DNA of 64,000 nucleotides from Glandiceps talaboti. Its lineage: Eukaryota; Hemichordata; Enteropneusta; Spengelidae. Position 1 is the first letter of the stretch. Each line of letters begins with the position of its first letter. The translations under genes were made by a program, and so were the position numbers. Below are positions 13,101 through 26,700 of the stretch, piece after piece. Below the pieces are notes generated by a model that had not been told where the DNA came from, made no database searches, and worked only from the letters and a program-made list of their open reading frames with translations. Where the stretch lies: contig NC_135551.1 in the NCBI RefSeq assembly GCF_964340395.1, positions 31,834,955 to 31,898,954 on the forward strand, in the 5' to 3' direction.

Positions 13101-16100
13101 AACACTTCAAGTACACCTATGTAAGGGAATATTGTGCCATCAGGTCCAATTTATGGGACAGTTGAGGAGACTAAATTATTGAAAGCAACAAGCAAGAAAC
13201 AGCTGTTGTAAATAATGATACATACTCAAAATTACTATGTTGAATTCCTTAATTGGGAATGTTTGAATTTTCTGGATTTAAAGTGGTTTGATTCAAAATC
13301 TAGCAATAGTACTTTAAGTAGGGTTAAGAAATTTAGATTGAGAAATTGAGGAGAGAGACATGTAGGTTAGTAGTCTAGATGCTAACATTGTATAGAATTA
13401 TCTCTGAAAAGAGAGATCTTAAGGTTCAATGAAGGATAGCACTAGACTAGTACATGTAGGTATGTTTGTAAATTCTTGCCAGCAGGTCCAATTTTCCACT
13501 TTTGCTAAAAATACACTCTTGCAAGCCATAGTAATTTTTGCTCCTGGCTGTAAAACAAGATTAACTGTTACTACAGGCAAGATGTGAATAGTTTGTAAGA
13601 AAATGTTGTCTGTCTCTCCTGCTGTTTAGGATGTAATGTATTTTCAAGATCATGATAGTGTACATTGTATCATGTGTTGGAACATATGTGTATTGAAGTG
13701 TTTGTAAAAAGAAATCAGTGAATTGACTACATACACATATAACATGGTCTGTAAGTGTTTGTAATGAGAAACTAAATGGTGATAGCTATATGACTATTCA
13801 AAAAGAAAATACCCTTCAAAATGTAAGGGTCAAAAGTGAGCCATCATCAGTGTATGTAAAAGCTGACTTGGTATTAAATACCACTTTGTGTGACTGGATA
13901 CTCACTGTAACATAAATATCTGTTTTTCAGTGTTTTCTAACAAGTCTGTATATGTTGCACCTAGTGACACGCCAACACACAGTTTCATGTACTGGTAACA
14001 AGTTCACTTTCACATTTATACATAGTTGTTTTCTAACTAGAATTGAAGTAACAGTACCATTCATGGAACATGTAGTACAATTCACTTGTGATGTCAGGAG
14101 CATCATGTTTGCAATGCTCGTCATCAAAGTAGCCGTCATTTAAGAATAACTACCTAGTTTTTATGGGTGTTGTGTTTCACTGATAATGATGTGCATGGAT
14201 GATATAAATTAGAAATGACTTTTGTCATTCAATAGATAAACCGAATGTTATGTTGCTTGTACATCAAGTGATTATGAGAATGTTATTGTGTGATCTGGCT
14301 TTAGGAGATGATAAAATCAGTCTGGTAGAAAACGATATTTAAAAGTTAGACTTATTCTAGTACAGGTAAATTAGTAATAAAAGATTGAATGGTTTTATTC
14401 TCTCACGAAGTGCATAATCTCAGATGATGACATTTTATACAATGTAGATTATGTATTAGAATGTCGGTTTGTAGATGTGTAATACATGTAAATATTCTAC
14501 TACTAGTATTTTTAATCCTGTTATAAGCTTACCGACATTGTATATATGTAAATGGAAATCCTGTAGCTTTTTAGAGGATTACATAAAGTTGAATATTGGG
14601 GGAATAAGGCGGCCATATTGGATCACTTCATATAAAAATCCATTACCCTTTATATGTAATACATTGCAACATGTCATGTATCCGTTACATGTAAGGTAAC
14701 ATCATACTTCCTATTGTCTATACTTTAACTCAGTACCCTACTAATCTTACTCTTTTATAGACTTCATTATTCAACATGCTTTCAGGTACAAGGCTGTTAC
14801 ATCATTGAAAATATATAACACTTATTTTCCACTTTGTGTACATAACATGCTTTCATTCCCAGTACACATTTTAACAATATATAAGACACTTTGGATGATA
14901 GTGGCACAATTTTACATATTCAGTGACTTTGCACATAAATGTGTACATATTGATATGTGACTTTTTATGGTGTGAAAAAACCTTCAGAAATCACAAAATA
15001 TAGTCAACAAGGGGGAAAAAAGTGTATGTAGCCACTACATGTAGCTTGGAATCTTAGCATTGATCTATTGCTGTATCTATTGATTGGAGTTTTGATTTAA
15101 GATTATAGATTTAATTATTTTCACCCTAATCAAGATGAAAACATTTTACACTAGAAAATGTGTTAGTATTGTTATGACTACATACATGTATGCTGTATTC
15201 CAACTTTATGAATAACAACAGTGATCATTGTATATAACAAATTGTAAAGAGTAAATATGTTAATTTGTACATCATTGTTGCTTCTTCATATGTTACATCC
15301 AGAAGAGTTGCTGAGTGTGCTCTCAGATTGTGTTGATGAATAAATTATCATTTTAACACAGCAAAAAAAGCCACTAATATTTGAAAAATGATATCACTAT
15401 CATCCTTAGTGCTATTTGAAATGTTTGAACACCAGAATAACAGCTTTTGCTCCTTGTAACCCTAACCATTCATGTTTTGTCCCTTCCATTTATCAGCTTG
15501 TCTTATACTGCACACACGCCTGTTTACTGCACTGTTGAGATACATCGTTAGCGGGTCATACCTCCTAACCCTCGTGTTGTGTGCTTGTTATGACAAAAAT
15601 TTCAAATGATTCACATAGCTACACCCCAAAAGTCATTATCATAGTTATCCAGCACCCATAGGTTTTAAATTTAAATAAAACATATTTAAATAACATGTAA
15701 ATTACCACATCACTTCATGTAACATGCATATTTATATATTGGTTCATTTGAATAATGACAGCCTGATTGTTGTCATGATTGGATGGACTGTATGCTGTCA
15801 TCGATCAGGTTATTGGGTGAAAATTTTCAATTTGTTATTATCAGTGTCGACAATGTAATCATTACAAATGGAGAATACGAAGGCTAAGAAGTCTGACCAG
15901 CTAACGATGTATGTGGACAGTGTAAACAGTCTATCATGTTGTCATCTAAACCTGCATATACCTACATTGTAGATCTATCTTTTCTTTGCAGTATTAGATT
16001 ACACCAAGCCCGCTATTTCAATTTTGATAAGCCTCCAACTTCAAAGCATCTCCACATGTTCCCATGTTTGGTTTTTGTTGCCTGGGGTTACACTTGGTAC

Positions 16101-16897
16101 TTGTAGGATTTAATTCCCAACCTTTCCATTGTCTAATTATTTCAGTGTGCAGTTCTAACCTTTATCGTTATCTCTTCAGTATCAAATACAGTCATATTGC
16201 ACATTTTATGAAAATATCAAAGTTGATACTTTTCAACAATCATTTTAATGACAAAAAGTAATTTTCTGCTATGTTCTTTGTTTCTGGTTCCAAATTAATG
16301 TGTAATTTAACAACCTTATATACACCTTATACAAACACTACATGTGTTGTTGTAACCTTCCCATCTTTTACAGCCTAACAGATTATCATGCTTTCTCACA
16401 GCTTTGTAAACAGTAACATGTAGTATTCTTCAATCCATTTAATTCCATGTTGTGTCTTTTTTACTAATTAGCCCCAAAGAAGCACTGTGTGTATGGGGCT
16501 ATAGGAATGATCCACCCTGTCTGTTTGTGTGTGGCTATAGGAATGGTCCACCCTGTCTGTTTGTGTCTGTCTATCTGTCCATGGGGCTATATAATAGGAA
16601 TGATCCACCTTGTCTGTTTGTATCTGTCTGTCTGTCCATGGGGCTACAGAAATGATCCACCCTGTCTGTTTATGTGTGTGTCCATGGGGCTATAGGAATG
16701 ATCCACCCTGTCTGTTTGTGTCTGTCTGTCCATGGGGCTATAGGAATGATCCACCCTGTCTGTTTGTGTCTGTCTGTCCATGGGGCTATAGGAATGATCC
16801 ACCCTGTCTGTTTGTGTGTGTGTCCATGGGGCTATAAGAATGATCCACCCTGTCTGTTTTGTGTCTGTCTGTCCATGGGGCTATAGGAATGATCCAC

Positions 16898-16958
<61 letters not shown>

Positions 16959-17125
16959 ATGGGGCTATAAGAATGATCCACCCTGTCTGTTTTGTGTGTG
17001 TGTCCATGGGGCTATAAGAATGATCCACCCTGTCTGTTTTGTGTGTGTGTCCATGGGGCTATAAGAATGATCCACCCTGTCTGTTTTGTGTCTGTCTGTC
17101 CATGGGGCTATAGGAATGATCCACC

Positions 17126-17174
<49 letters not shown>

Positions 17175-17200
17175 TCCATGGAGCTATAGGAATGATCCAC

Positions 17201-17269
<69 letters not shown>

Positions 17270-20200
17270 ATGGGGCTATGAATGATCCACCCTGTCTGCT
17301 ATGTGTCTGTCTGTCCACGGGGCTATAGGAATGATCCACCCTGTCTGTTTTGTGTCTGTCTGTCCACATGGGGCTAATAAGGAATGATCCACCCTGTCTG
17401 TACAGCCCTTTCTCTGAGATACACAAATCAATTTCAGTCAAAGCATGTGTAAAATATATTAACTTGTTTCTCTTGAAAACAAAACTTAAAAAATAAATAG
17501 TGACTAAAATGCCTTTTTCTACATGAACACAGTGTACTAGTCTAGTAATAATTAGTAAACATTAGTCTTTTAAAACTAGCTGAAGACTGCAAAAATGCAA
17601 AAAAATTTCCAGTAGCCAAAATATGTAGCTGTACAGTATGTACGGTATATACTCGGATTTTCTTTTTCTCCACTGTGTGGGAAACAGGGGTTGCCATGTA
17701 CATGTACTGATTGCATTGTCTAACTTAAGATACACTAGCTTCCCTAGGCAGTGATGCATTGAACGAAAATAACCCAATACACATATCCTTATTGTCTAAG
17801 AATTTCTAGAGTTTCCTGATGCTGTGTATGAAAGTATCCATAAAAAAGTCCAAGAATAAATGAAAAACTGAGAGAAATAGCATGCCAGGATGTATTATAT
17901 TCACAGTTTTGTGTAAGGTTTTCGAACCATAGTGTCAATTAAGGGAAAAACAACCTAGAGGAACATTTTTAAGTTTCCTTTTATTTTGGAGAAAATTCCA
18001 AGTACAAATCTTGATGGAATATCTCGGGAAATCAGGTAGATTACACAAAGAACTTGACCTTACTTGGTGTAAGGAATAGACTAATTACCAGCCATCGTTG
18101 GAGTCTTGCAGCAACTTGATAGGAAACCTTCATGTATCTCTTTTGTGATCAAAGGTCATAGAAGGTGTTGTTAAAACTTTTCTATGTATAAAGTTTCTTC
18201 AGAGTAGTGGTAGTCACTGTAATCCACATCAGATCTTACCATTTGTTAGATTTTTCTAGTGGTAGTCACTACTGGTAATCCACATCTGATCTTACCATTT
18301 GTTAGATTTGTCTAGTGGTAGTCATTGGTAATCCACATCAGATCTTACCATTTTTAGATGTCATTTGCTATAACTTGATGTTTTCGTGTTTTTCTTAAAT
18401 ACATTTTTTTGGAGCACTCCTACTCATGATTAATGTTGACATTATCTGCCAACGACACAGTATATTGGTCTGGTCCTTTCTTTGTACAAACTAATCATTT
18501 TTATAGATAAGTGATAGATATGTGAATTGTTACTAATGTTAGACTGGAATTTGTCCTCAAATATGAAGCAAAGAATAAAGATGAATACTTGAAGTTATTG
18601 AATTATCAATGTCATTGAACATGGCTATCTATAAACAGGTCGAATATCCAGCATATATTAGCAATAATTTGATGAAAAATGGAGTAAAAAATGACTATAG
18701 CCATGTTGTTAAAGCAAATTACTACTACTTTGATCCACTGATATTATTCATGTATTATTCACAGAGGCAAGATTAGAATCAAAACTGTTCCTGAATTTTT
18801 TTTTACAAATATCCCAAATCCTCTTCTGATAAACCTCTGTATAAAGACTTGTTAAATCTAAGAATACACAGTATTAGCTAGTTGTTTCCTATTAAGGTAT
18901 AATATAACAGAAGAGGTGGGAGCATTGATGCATACTCTATGTGATTACATCACATAAATACACTGCTTGGTAGTCAGACCCTTGAGCTCGTAGAGGTTTT
19001 TTCCCCGTTCTTTCTTAGTTTACATTATATTCATTCAAAGTGCACAGAACCAAAATCCTCGGATGAAGGGATTTCTCCTAACAGCGACTTTTTCTGAATA
19101 ATTAATTTGTAATGAGGATATCTATTTGCCACCTTTATTGTTACAGTGAATGATTAGTATCACAGTTTTAGAGACAATTCTAGTTGTCACTTACATGTAT
19201 TTAGTACATATTTGCAGCTAAATACCTTATACGATAAAAACTATTATACCATCATAAGCCAAGATATTATCTTTGAACAGAAAATATGGATTATATACCC
19301 TGGTCATTCTACATCACAACAACTTGTTTCTACATCACTGGTTCTGCATTGTTTGGAATGTGTCAAAATTTTCCAGGAAAAATATTGAAGGAATAATATC
19401 TAATTATTTGTCCTCTGTGCATGTGTTAAGAGTTTATATTCTTGTTTATAAAGAACTTTTAGTGAAAAAGATACTATTTAGCGGTTAACTGTATTGTTAC
19501 AACATACAGGGGTATATACATAATGTAATATTATCATTGCAATAAGGAATCCCAACAAGCATCAATTTTGCAAGATATCTCTCCTAAAATATTTAAGCAC
19601 AATTTCAAGTTGTGTATTTTTGAATGTCAATTAAAATATTACCACTAAAGGGCACTCTGTGTATGTAAGTTTAGACTACATTACTGCTACCAGCTGTCCA
19701 ACAAATGATGATGTCATACTAAATCTTCAAGTACGGTGTTGTTGTTTCTTTCCTTCACAGAGTGGTAGTGCAGCCTCGTCAAGTAGTAATTCCAGTTCAG
19801 CATCCAGTCCTGCCAGTTCAGCACACTCTTCTCCTCCAGACTCACCACACATGCTGCATCGTAGTCTAGAAAAACAAAAAAGTCTGCCAATTATGGGTGT
19901 TCATAGTCAAGGGGTGCGTAATGAAGCCTTTGAGGAGGGCAGTTTTAAAGAGAGGGGCTGGGCATCATTTGACACAGAGACAGATGAATTAGGTACGTCT
20001 CACTTCTTCATTTTATTTTCCTTGTATTAAAAACATGTCTTGGAATTTCAAACCACTCTTTGAAAAAATTAAGTATGTGCCTTTAGTTTTAATTCTACAA
20101 CAAAGTTGAAATAGTGAAAAGAGGATATCGGAATCCAAGTTTTGGAAACTGTTATGACAACGTTTATAGTACATGTATGTTGTCATGACAAAGTTTATAG

Positions 20201-20738
20201 TACATGTATGTTGTCATGTTATGACAAAGTTTATAGTATGTTGTCATGTTATGACAAGGTTTTTAGTATGTTGTCATGTTATGACAAGGTTTATAGTATG
20301 TTGTCATGTTATGGCAAGGTTTATAGTATGTTGTCATGTTATGACAAGGTTTATAGTATGCTGTCATGTTAGGACAAGGTTTATAATATGTTGTCATGTT
20401 ATGGCAAGGTTTATAGTATGTTGTCATGTTATGGCAAGGTTTATAATATGTTGTCATGTTATGACAAGGTTTATATTATATGTTGTCATGTTATGACAAG
20501 GTTTATAGTATGTCGTCATGTTATGGCAAGGTTTTTAGTATGTTGTCATGTTAGGACAAGGTTTATATTATATGTTGTCATGTTAGGGCAAGGTTTATAG
20601 TATGTTGTCATGTCCTTCCCATACAGTACCTTCTGAACCTGGAGAACAATGGAGAAGTCAGTCTCCTGATCAACAACCTGTTGTTGTAGTACAACAACAA
20701 CAACAACAACAACAACCACCACCACCACCACCACCACC

Positions 20739-20772
<34 letters not shown>

Positions 20773-23700
20773 CCACAACAACAGTCAGGTGTTGTTTCAC
20801 CACAAATGATGTTGGTGCAACAAAACATTGCAGTTCACCAAACCAGAATTGTTCAGCAGCAACAACAGTCCCCAGCTGTATTGCAGCAAGCAGAGATAAT
20901 ACAGCAACAGAGTGCAGTATTGCAGCAGCAGCAACAACAGCAACCAGCTACATCATACCAACAGGCCAGTGTGATTTCCCAGCAGCCTGGAACAGCTATG
21001 ACACCAAGCCAAGCAGCTTTGCTACAGCAGCAAGCAGCTGCCTTACAGCAGCAACAGGCTCCAGCTGCCTTAGCACAGCAGCAACCACAGCAGACGGTGC
21101 AACAAACATTGAATCAACAACAGATTTTTCAAGGTGTTGGACAGCAACACTTGCATTTAGTGGAACACACTACAACACATCAGCATACACATGAACATTG
21201 CAATGAGGAAGTGTGGAGAATTTCAGAAGAACAGCAGGAGTATTATATGAATCAATTTAAAATATTACAACCAGATATTAAAGGTGTTATTCAAGGTAAG
21301 CAACCAAATAAATGACAAGCCCAATGAAACATTTTTTTAGTTTATTATAGGTTATTTGTGGAGTTAGCCCAGTTTGTAAGCCAAGAATAACATGGTTTGT
21401 TAGAAACTTGATAAGTCATTTGCTGTACAGGAAATTGAGTTTTTCTAATGCCGCAAAAATTATACTGTCATGAGATAGCCACCAAATTAAGCCATGTCAG
21501 TAACGATTGAGTCATTATGTTATAATGCATGCTTTTAGTATTGTTTACACGTCATAACTTTAAGGTTGTGCCTCTGGACATGACTGGCCAATAGAGTTGA
21601 GGATGTCAATTTAAATTCACGACAAGTCCTGTTGGCAAGATATATTTTAAAAAAAAGAGTAAATGAATATTGAAATAATATTTGTCGAACATGACTTGAA
21701 AGTGACTGGAAATGCCCAGAAGTATAAGTGTGTGAAACCCAGCAGACAAAAGTGAAATGAAAGAATGATTGGTATAAACAATTCTTTTTAAGATCTTTTT
21801 TTTCTTCATCCAATTGCTTTCCATTAACAGGTAGTACTGCCAGGGAATACTTCCAGAAGTCTAAATTACCTTTACCAGAATTATCACAAATATGGTACGT
21901 GATTTGGACTAAACACTAAATAAGTTACAATATCTACATACACATTCTGTCTATTCCTGTAGTCTACAACATCATTACTTTTCATACACAAGTTCTCGTC
22001 TTCCACTTTTGATTGAGAAGCAGACATGTTTTGAACAAATCACTTGCCCTTCAGGTTTCCTATAGGATTCCTATATGTTTTGTTATGTTATGTTATGTTA
22101 TGTTATGTTATGTTATGTTATGTTATGTTATGTTATGTTATGTTATGTTATGTTGTGTTGTTATGTTATGTTATGTTATGTTATGTTATGTTATGTTATG
22201 TTATGTTATGTTATGTTATGTTATGTTATTCTTTATTAAGGTGTCCTATGTGGACTAACAAATTATACAGTACTTAAATAAGATTTACGAAGAAAAAGAG
22301 CCACATCCAGCCCTCTGGCTTATTGGACACAAAGAATATCAAATTAAATTTACATAAGTAAATAAAATAAAGGTTTTCCTACGGTTAAAGGCCTCCTATA
22401 AGATCAAGGGTTTGGACTATACATGTGTCCTTTGCTATGACTACATGGCAGTTATAATGTACAGCTTTGGCAGTAAGACTATAGTGTTTAAGATCAAGGG
22501 TTCAGCCTATACATGTGTACTTTGCTATGACTACATGGCAGTTATAATGTACAGCTTTGGAAGTAGGACTATAATGTTTAAGATCAAGGGTTCGGCCTAT
22601 ACATGTGTCCTTTGCTATGACTACATGGCAGTTATAATGTACAGCTTTGGCAGTAGGACTATAGTGTTTAAGATCAAGAGTTCGGCCTATACATGTGTCC
22701 TTTGCTATGACTACATGGCAGTTATAATGTACAGCTTTGGAAGTAGGACTATAGTGTTTAAGATCAAGGGTTCAGCCTATACATGTGTCCTTTGCTATGA
22801 CTACATGGCATTTATAATGTACAGCTTTGGCAGTAGGACTATAGTGTTTAAGATCAAGGGTTCAGCCTATACATGTGTCCTTTGCTATGACTACATGGCA
22901 TTTATAATGTACAGCTTTGGCAGTAGGACTATAATGTTTAAGATCAAGGGTTCAGCCTATACATGTGTCCTTTGCTATGACTACATGGCAGTTATAATGT
23001 ACAGCTTTGGAAGTAGGACTATAGTGTTTAAGATCAAGGGTTCAGCCTATACATGTGTCCTTTGCTATGACTACATGGCAGTTATAATGTACAGCTTTGG
23101 CAGTAAGACTATAGTGTTTAAGATCAAGGGTTCAGCCTATACATGTGTCCTTTGCTATGACTACATGGCAGTTATAATGTACAGCTTTGGCAGTAGGACT
23201 ATAGTGTTTACTCTGTTCATGTGGACAAATTTTGTAATTAAATTTGACATGCTGAGGCATGTAGATTTTCCCGAGATACTTATGGCCGACTTCCTACAGC
23301 AGTAATTTGGTAGCCAAGAAGGACACCCTTTCCATGACTTTCCTGTCTGGAAGTAGCTGCCATTTAGCACTATTAATAAGTAAAATTGAAGGTACACAAT
23401 TTATAAACTGTTCCATCAAGAAAAAACTGAGTAAAAACAGCAATGAGACAAACAGTGTGAGGTAATTAAAGGCCCATAAGTCAATCCTAGGGTCTGACAT
23501 CCGTGCAGCCATAAGGATTATATAGAATCATACTTTTGTTGAGAGCTAAACTTTTATATAGCTGTGTGATTTGATTTAATATGATATATATGTGTATATT
23601 TGCAGGCAATTATCAGATGTGAATAAAGATGGTGCTTTGTCTATAGAAGAGTTCTTCACAGCAATGCATTTAGTAGTATTACGTAAACATGACATAGACT

Positions 23701-26700
23701 TGCCAGAAGTACTGCCACCATGTCTTGTGCCAAAGATGGGTAGTCCAGCTACTGAAGGTAAATCTATAGAATTTATGACTTGTATCATTTTTACAATGTT
23801 GCGTGTTTTAGTTGTATTGTTTGTGTCATAAATATTCAGGGTAAACTTGATTGACAGTTTTATACCCATATACAGTTATCTGTACATTCAGTGAAAGGTC
23901 ACATGTTTTATTAATCATACACCATGTATGGTTTGACTTTGGTCTTGATGTACATCCACTGAATGTATGGTTTGACTTTGGTCTTGATGTACATCCACTA
24001 AATGTATAGTTTGACTTTGGTCTTGATGTACATCCACTGAATGTATGGTTTGACTTTGGTCTTGATGTACATCCACTAAATGTATGGTTTGACTTTGGTC
24101 TTGATGTACATCCACTGAATGTATGGTTTGACTTTGGTCTTGATGTACATCCACTAAATGTATAGTTTGACTTTGGTCTTGATGTACATCCACTGAATGT
24201 ATAGTTTGATTTTGGTCTTGATGTACATCCACTGAATGTATAGTTTGACTTTGGTCTTGATGTACATCCACTGAATGTATGGTTTGACTTTGGTCTTGAT
24301 GTACATCCACTGAATGTATGGTTTGACTTTGGTCTTGATGTACATCCACTGAATGTATGGTTTGACTTTGGTCTTGATGTACATCCACTAAATGTATAGT
24401 TTGACTTTGGTCTTGATGTACATCCACTGAATGTATAGTTTGATTTTGGTCTTGATGTACATCCACTGAATGTATAGTTTGACTTTGGTCTTGATGTACA
24501 TCCACTGAATGTATGGTTTGACTTTGGTCTTGATGTACATCCACTGAATGTATAGTTTGACTTTGGTCTTGATGTACATCCACTGAATGTATAGTTTGAC
24601 TTTGGTCTTGATGTACATCCACTGAATGTATAGTTTGACTTTGGTCTTGATGTACATCCACTAAATGTATGGTTTGACTTTGGTCTTGATGTACATCCAC
24701 TGAATGTATGGTTTGATTTTGGTCTTGATGTACATCCACTGAATGTATAGTTTGACTTTGGTCTTGATGTACATCCACTGAATGTATAGTTTGACTTTGG
24801 TCTTGATGTACATCCACTGAATGTATAGTTTGACTTTGGTCTTGATGTACATCCACTGAATGTATGGTTTGACTTTGGTCTTGATGTACATCCACTGAAT
24901 GTATAGTTTGACTTTGGTCTTGATGTACATCCACTGAATGTATGGTTTGACTTTGGTCTTGATGTACATCCACTGAATGTATGGTTTGATTTTGGTCTTG
25001 ATGTACATCCACTGAATGTATAGTTTGACTTTGGTCTTGATGTACATCCACTGAATGTATAGTTTGACTTTGGTCTTGATGTACATCCACTGAATGTATG
25101 GTTTGACTTTGGTCTTGATGTACATCCACTGAATGTATAGTTTGACTTTGGTCTTGATGTACATCCACTGAATGTATGGTTTGACTTTGGTCTTGATGTA
25201 CATCCACTGAATGTATTCATAACAAAGGAAATGAAACGAACTTTTCAAATGAACCCTGTAACATAAGCCTTATTTTCTTGGACTGATTAGATTGCCATTT
25301 CCATCATGTTTTTCATGGCTCAAGTTACCAGGTGTCAGCTGCATTTAACATCACAGAGTATATTTGTCTCAGGCATGTAAAAGAATTTCACCAAGACTAA
25401 ACTAGATGCATAAGGCATGGTCCAAAGGAGCTGTAGGAATGCTCTCCACAATTGCTAGATTTGATTGTTCTTTAGATTGTACCAACCAGATCGACACAGT
25501 TAGATTTGCCTAACTTTTCCTACACATGCCTGTGATAGCTATGTATAAGTCTTCATAACACTGACAATGTATATGTTTGCCTTAAACTTTACTTATTACA
25601 CATGGCTATATGTGTTTGCCTAGTAACTTTACTCACTACACATGGCTGTGTTAGCGATAAATCTTCTTTCATATCTTGTTATGTCTCTATATTATCATTG
25701 ACTTTGCTGCCTCTAACTTCCATCAAAAGCAGTGCTTGTTCACTTCGATGACAAGGATGGCCAGCCAGCACCTCCACAAATTATCGTTATGTCTTCAGGT
25801 GATCTTATACTTTCTCCTATGTGTTCTCACACTACCTTGTTCTCCCCCTACTTCTGCTGTCAAGTACATTTATGTATACCAAGCTATGCAATGTGCATCA
25901 TGTGTTTGCTTTGTAACTTACAAAGTGTATGAAGAGACTGTTTATGCATGGTCATACAAGTTATTTGCACACTGCATAAATTCTGTCATGATGTTATGTG
26001 TATTCTGTTGATGTTTCCATGTGCTATATCTGAAGCTGAATGTTGTGTATTTGTAATAATGTCAGAGTCATGATTTCTCTTGATCATGGGAGGAATGTAA
26101 AATAAATGTTAGTATATGTAAACTTTTGTAAGGTCTATGATGTTCGTGTCAGTGATATGCACTTTACAATACAGAGGACTAGTTAGTAGTTGAGGCAAAA
26201 TGTCTAATTTGATTGTGCCATATCAAAATGCAAGTTTTTATTTCAAATATAGTGTTAGGGTTTACAAATTCATTGATACTACTGTTCATAGCAACCGTAA
26301 GAGAGATCTGTAGAATGTTTCACACTCAAGAATTGATATTATAATCATGTAATAATAATAATAAAAACAATTCATTTGAAAATATTCACCATTTTACTGA
26401 GGTTGACAAGCAGTGTTTCTTGTGAAGTTGATGTTAGAGATACAAAGCATGAATGTGTACGCTTGTATTTTATTGAGGCAATGTATAGGTGTAAAAACTC
26501 AAATGTCTTCTTACCCAACCCATTCAGTGTTTCCCTAGACCCACAACAATGTGCATGATGTCCCTTTATCCACCACTGATCTGCTACCAAAGTGATGATG
26601 TAGATATTCTGATGTTATGATTAGATCTGTCATAGCAAATCTAGTGTATGGCTGCCTTCAGCGATGATAGATGCTCTTCCTAACTATTGATATTGATGTT

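Noticed and set aside
20142-20600. Cys/Val-rich open frames around the 30-bp array
   Set aside because: Repeat translation; the array is intronic and ends at a clear acceptor.
22412-23305. 297-codon + strand open frame with nine identical 30-residue repeats
   Set aside because: Shadow of the 90-bp array in the EH2-splitting intron; no splice sites place it in frame.
23826-25220. Reverse-strand open frames of 464 and 430 codons
   Set aside because: Shadow of the 33-copy, 39-bp array; all three reverse frames are open, which is expected for a stop-free 3n unit.
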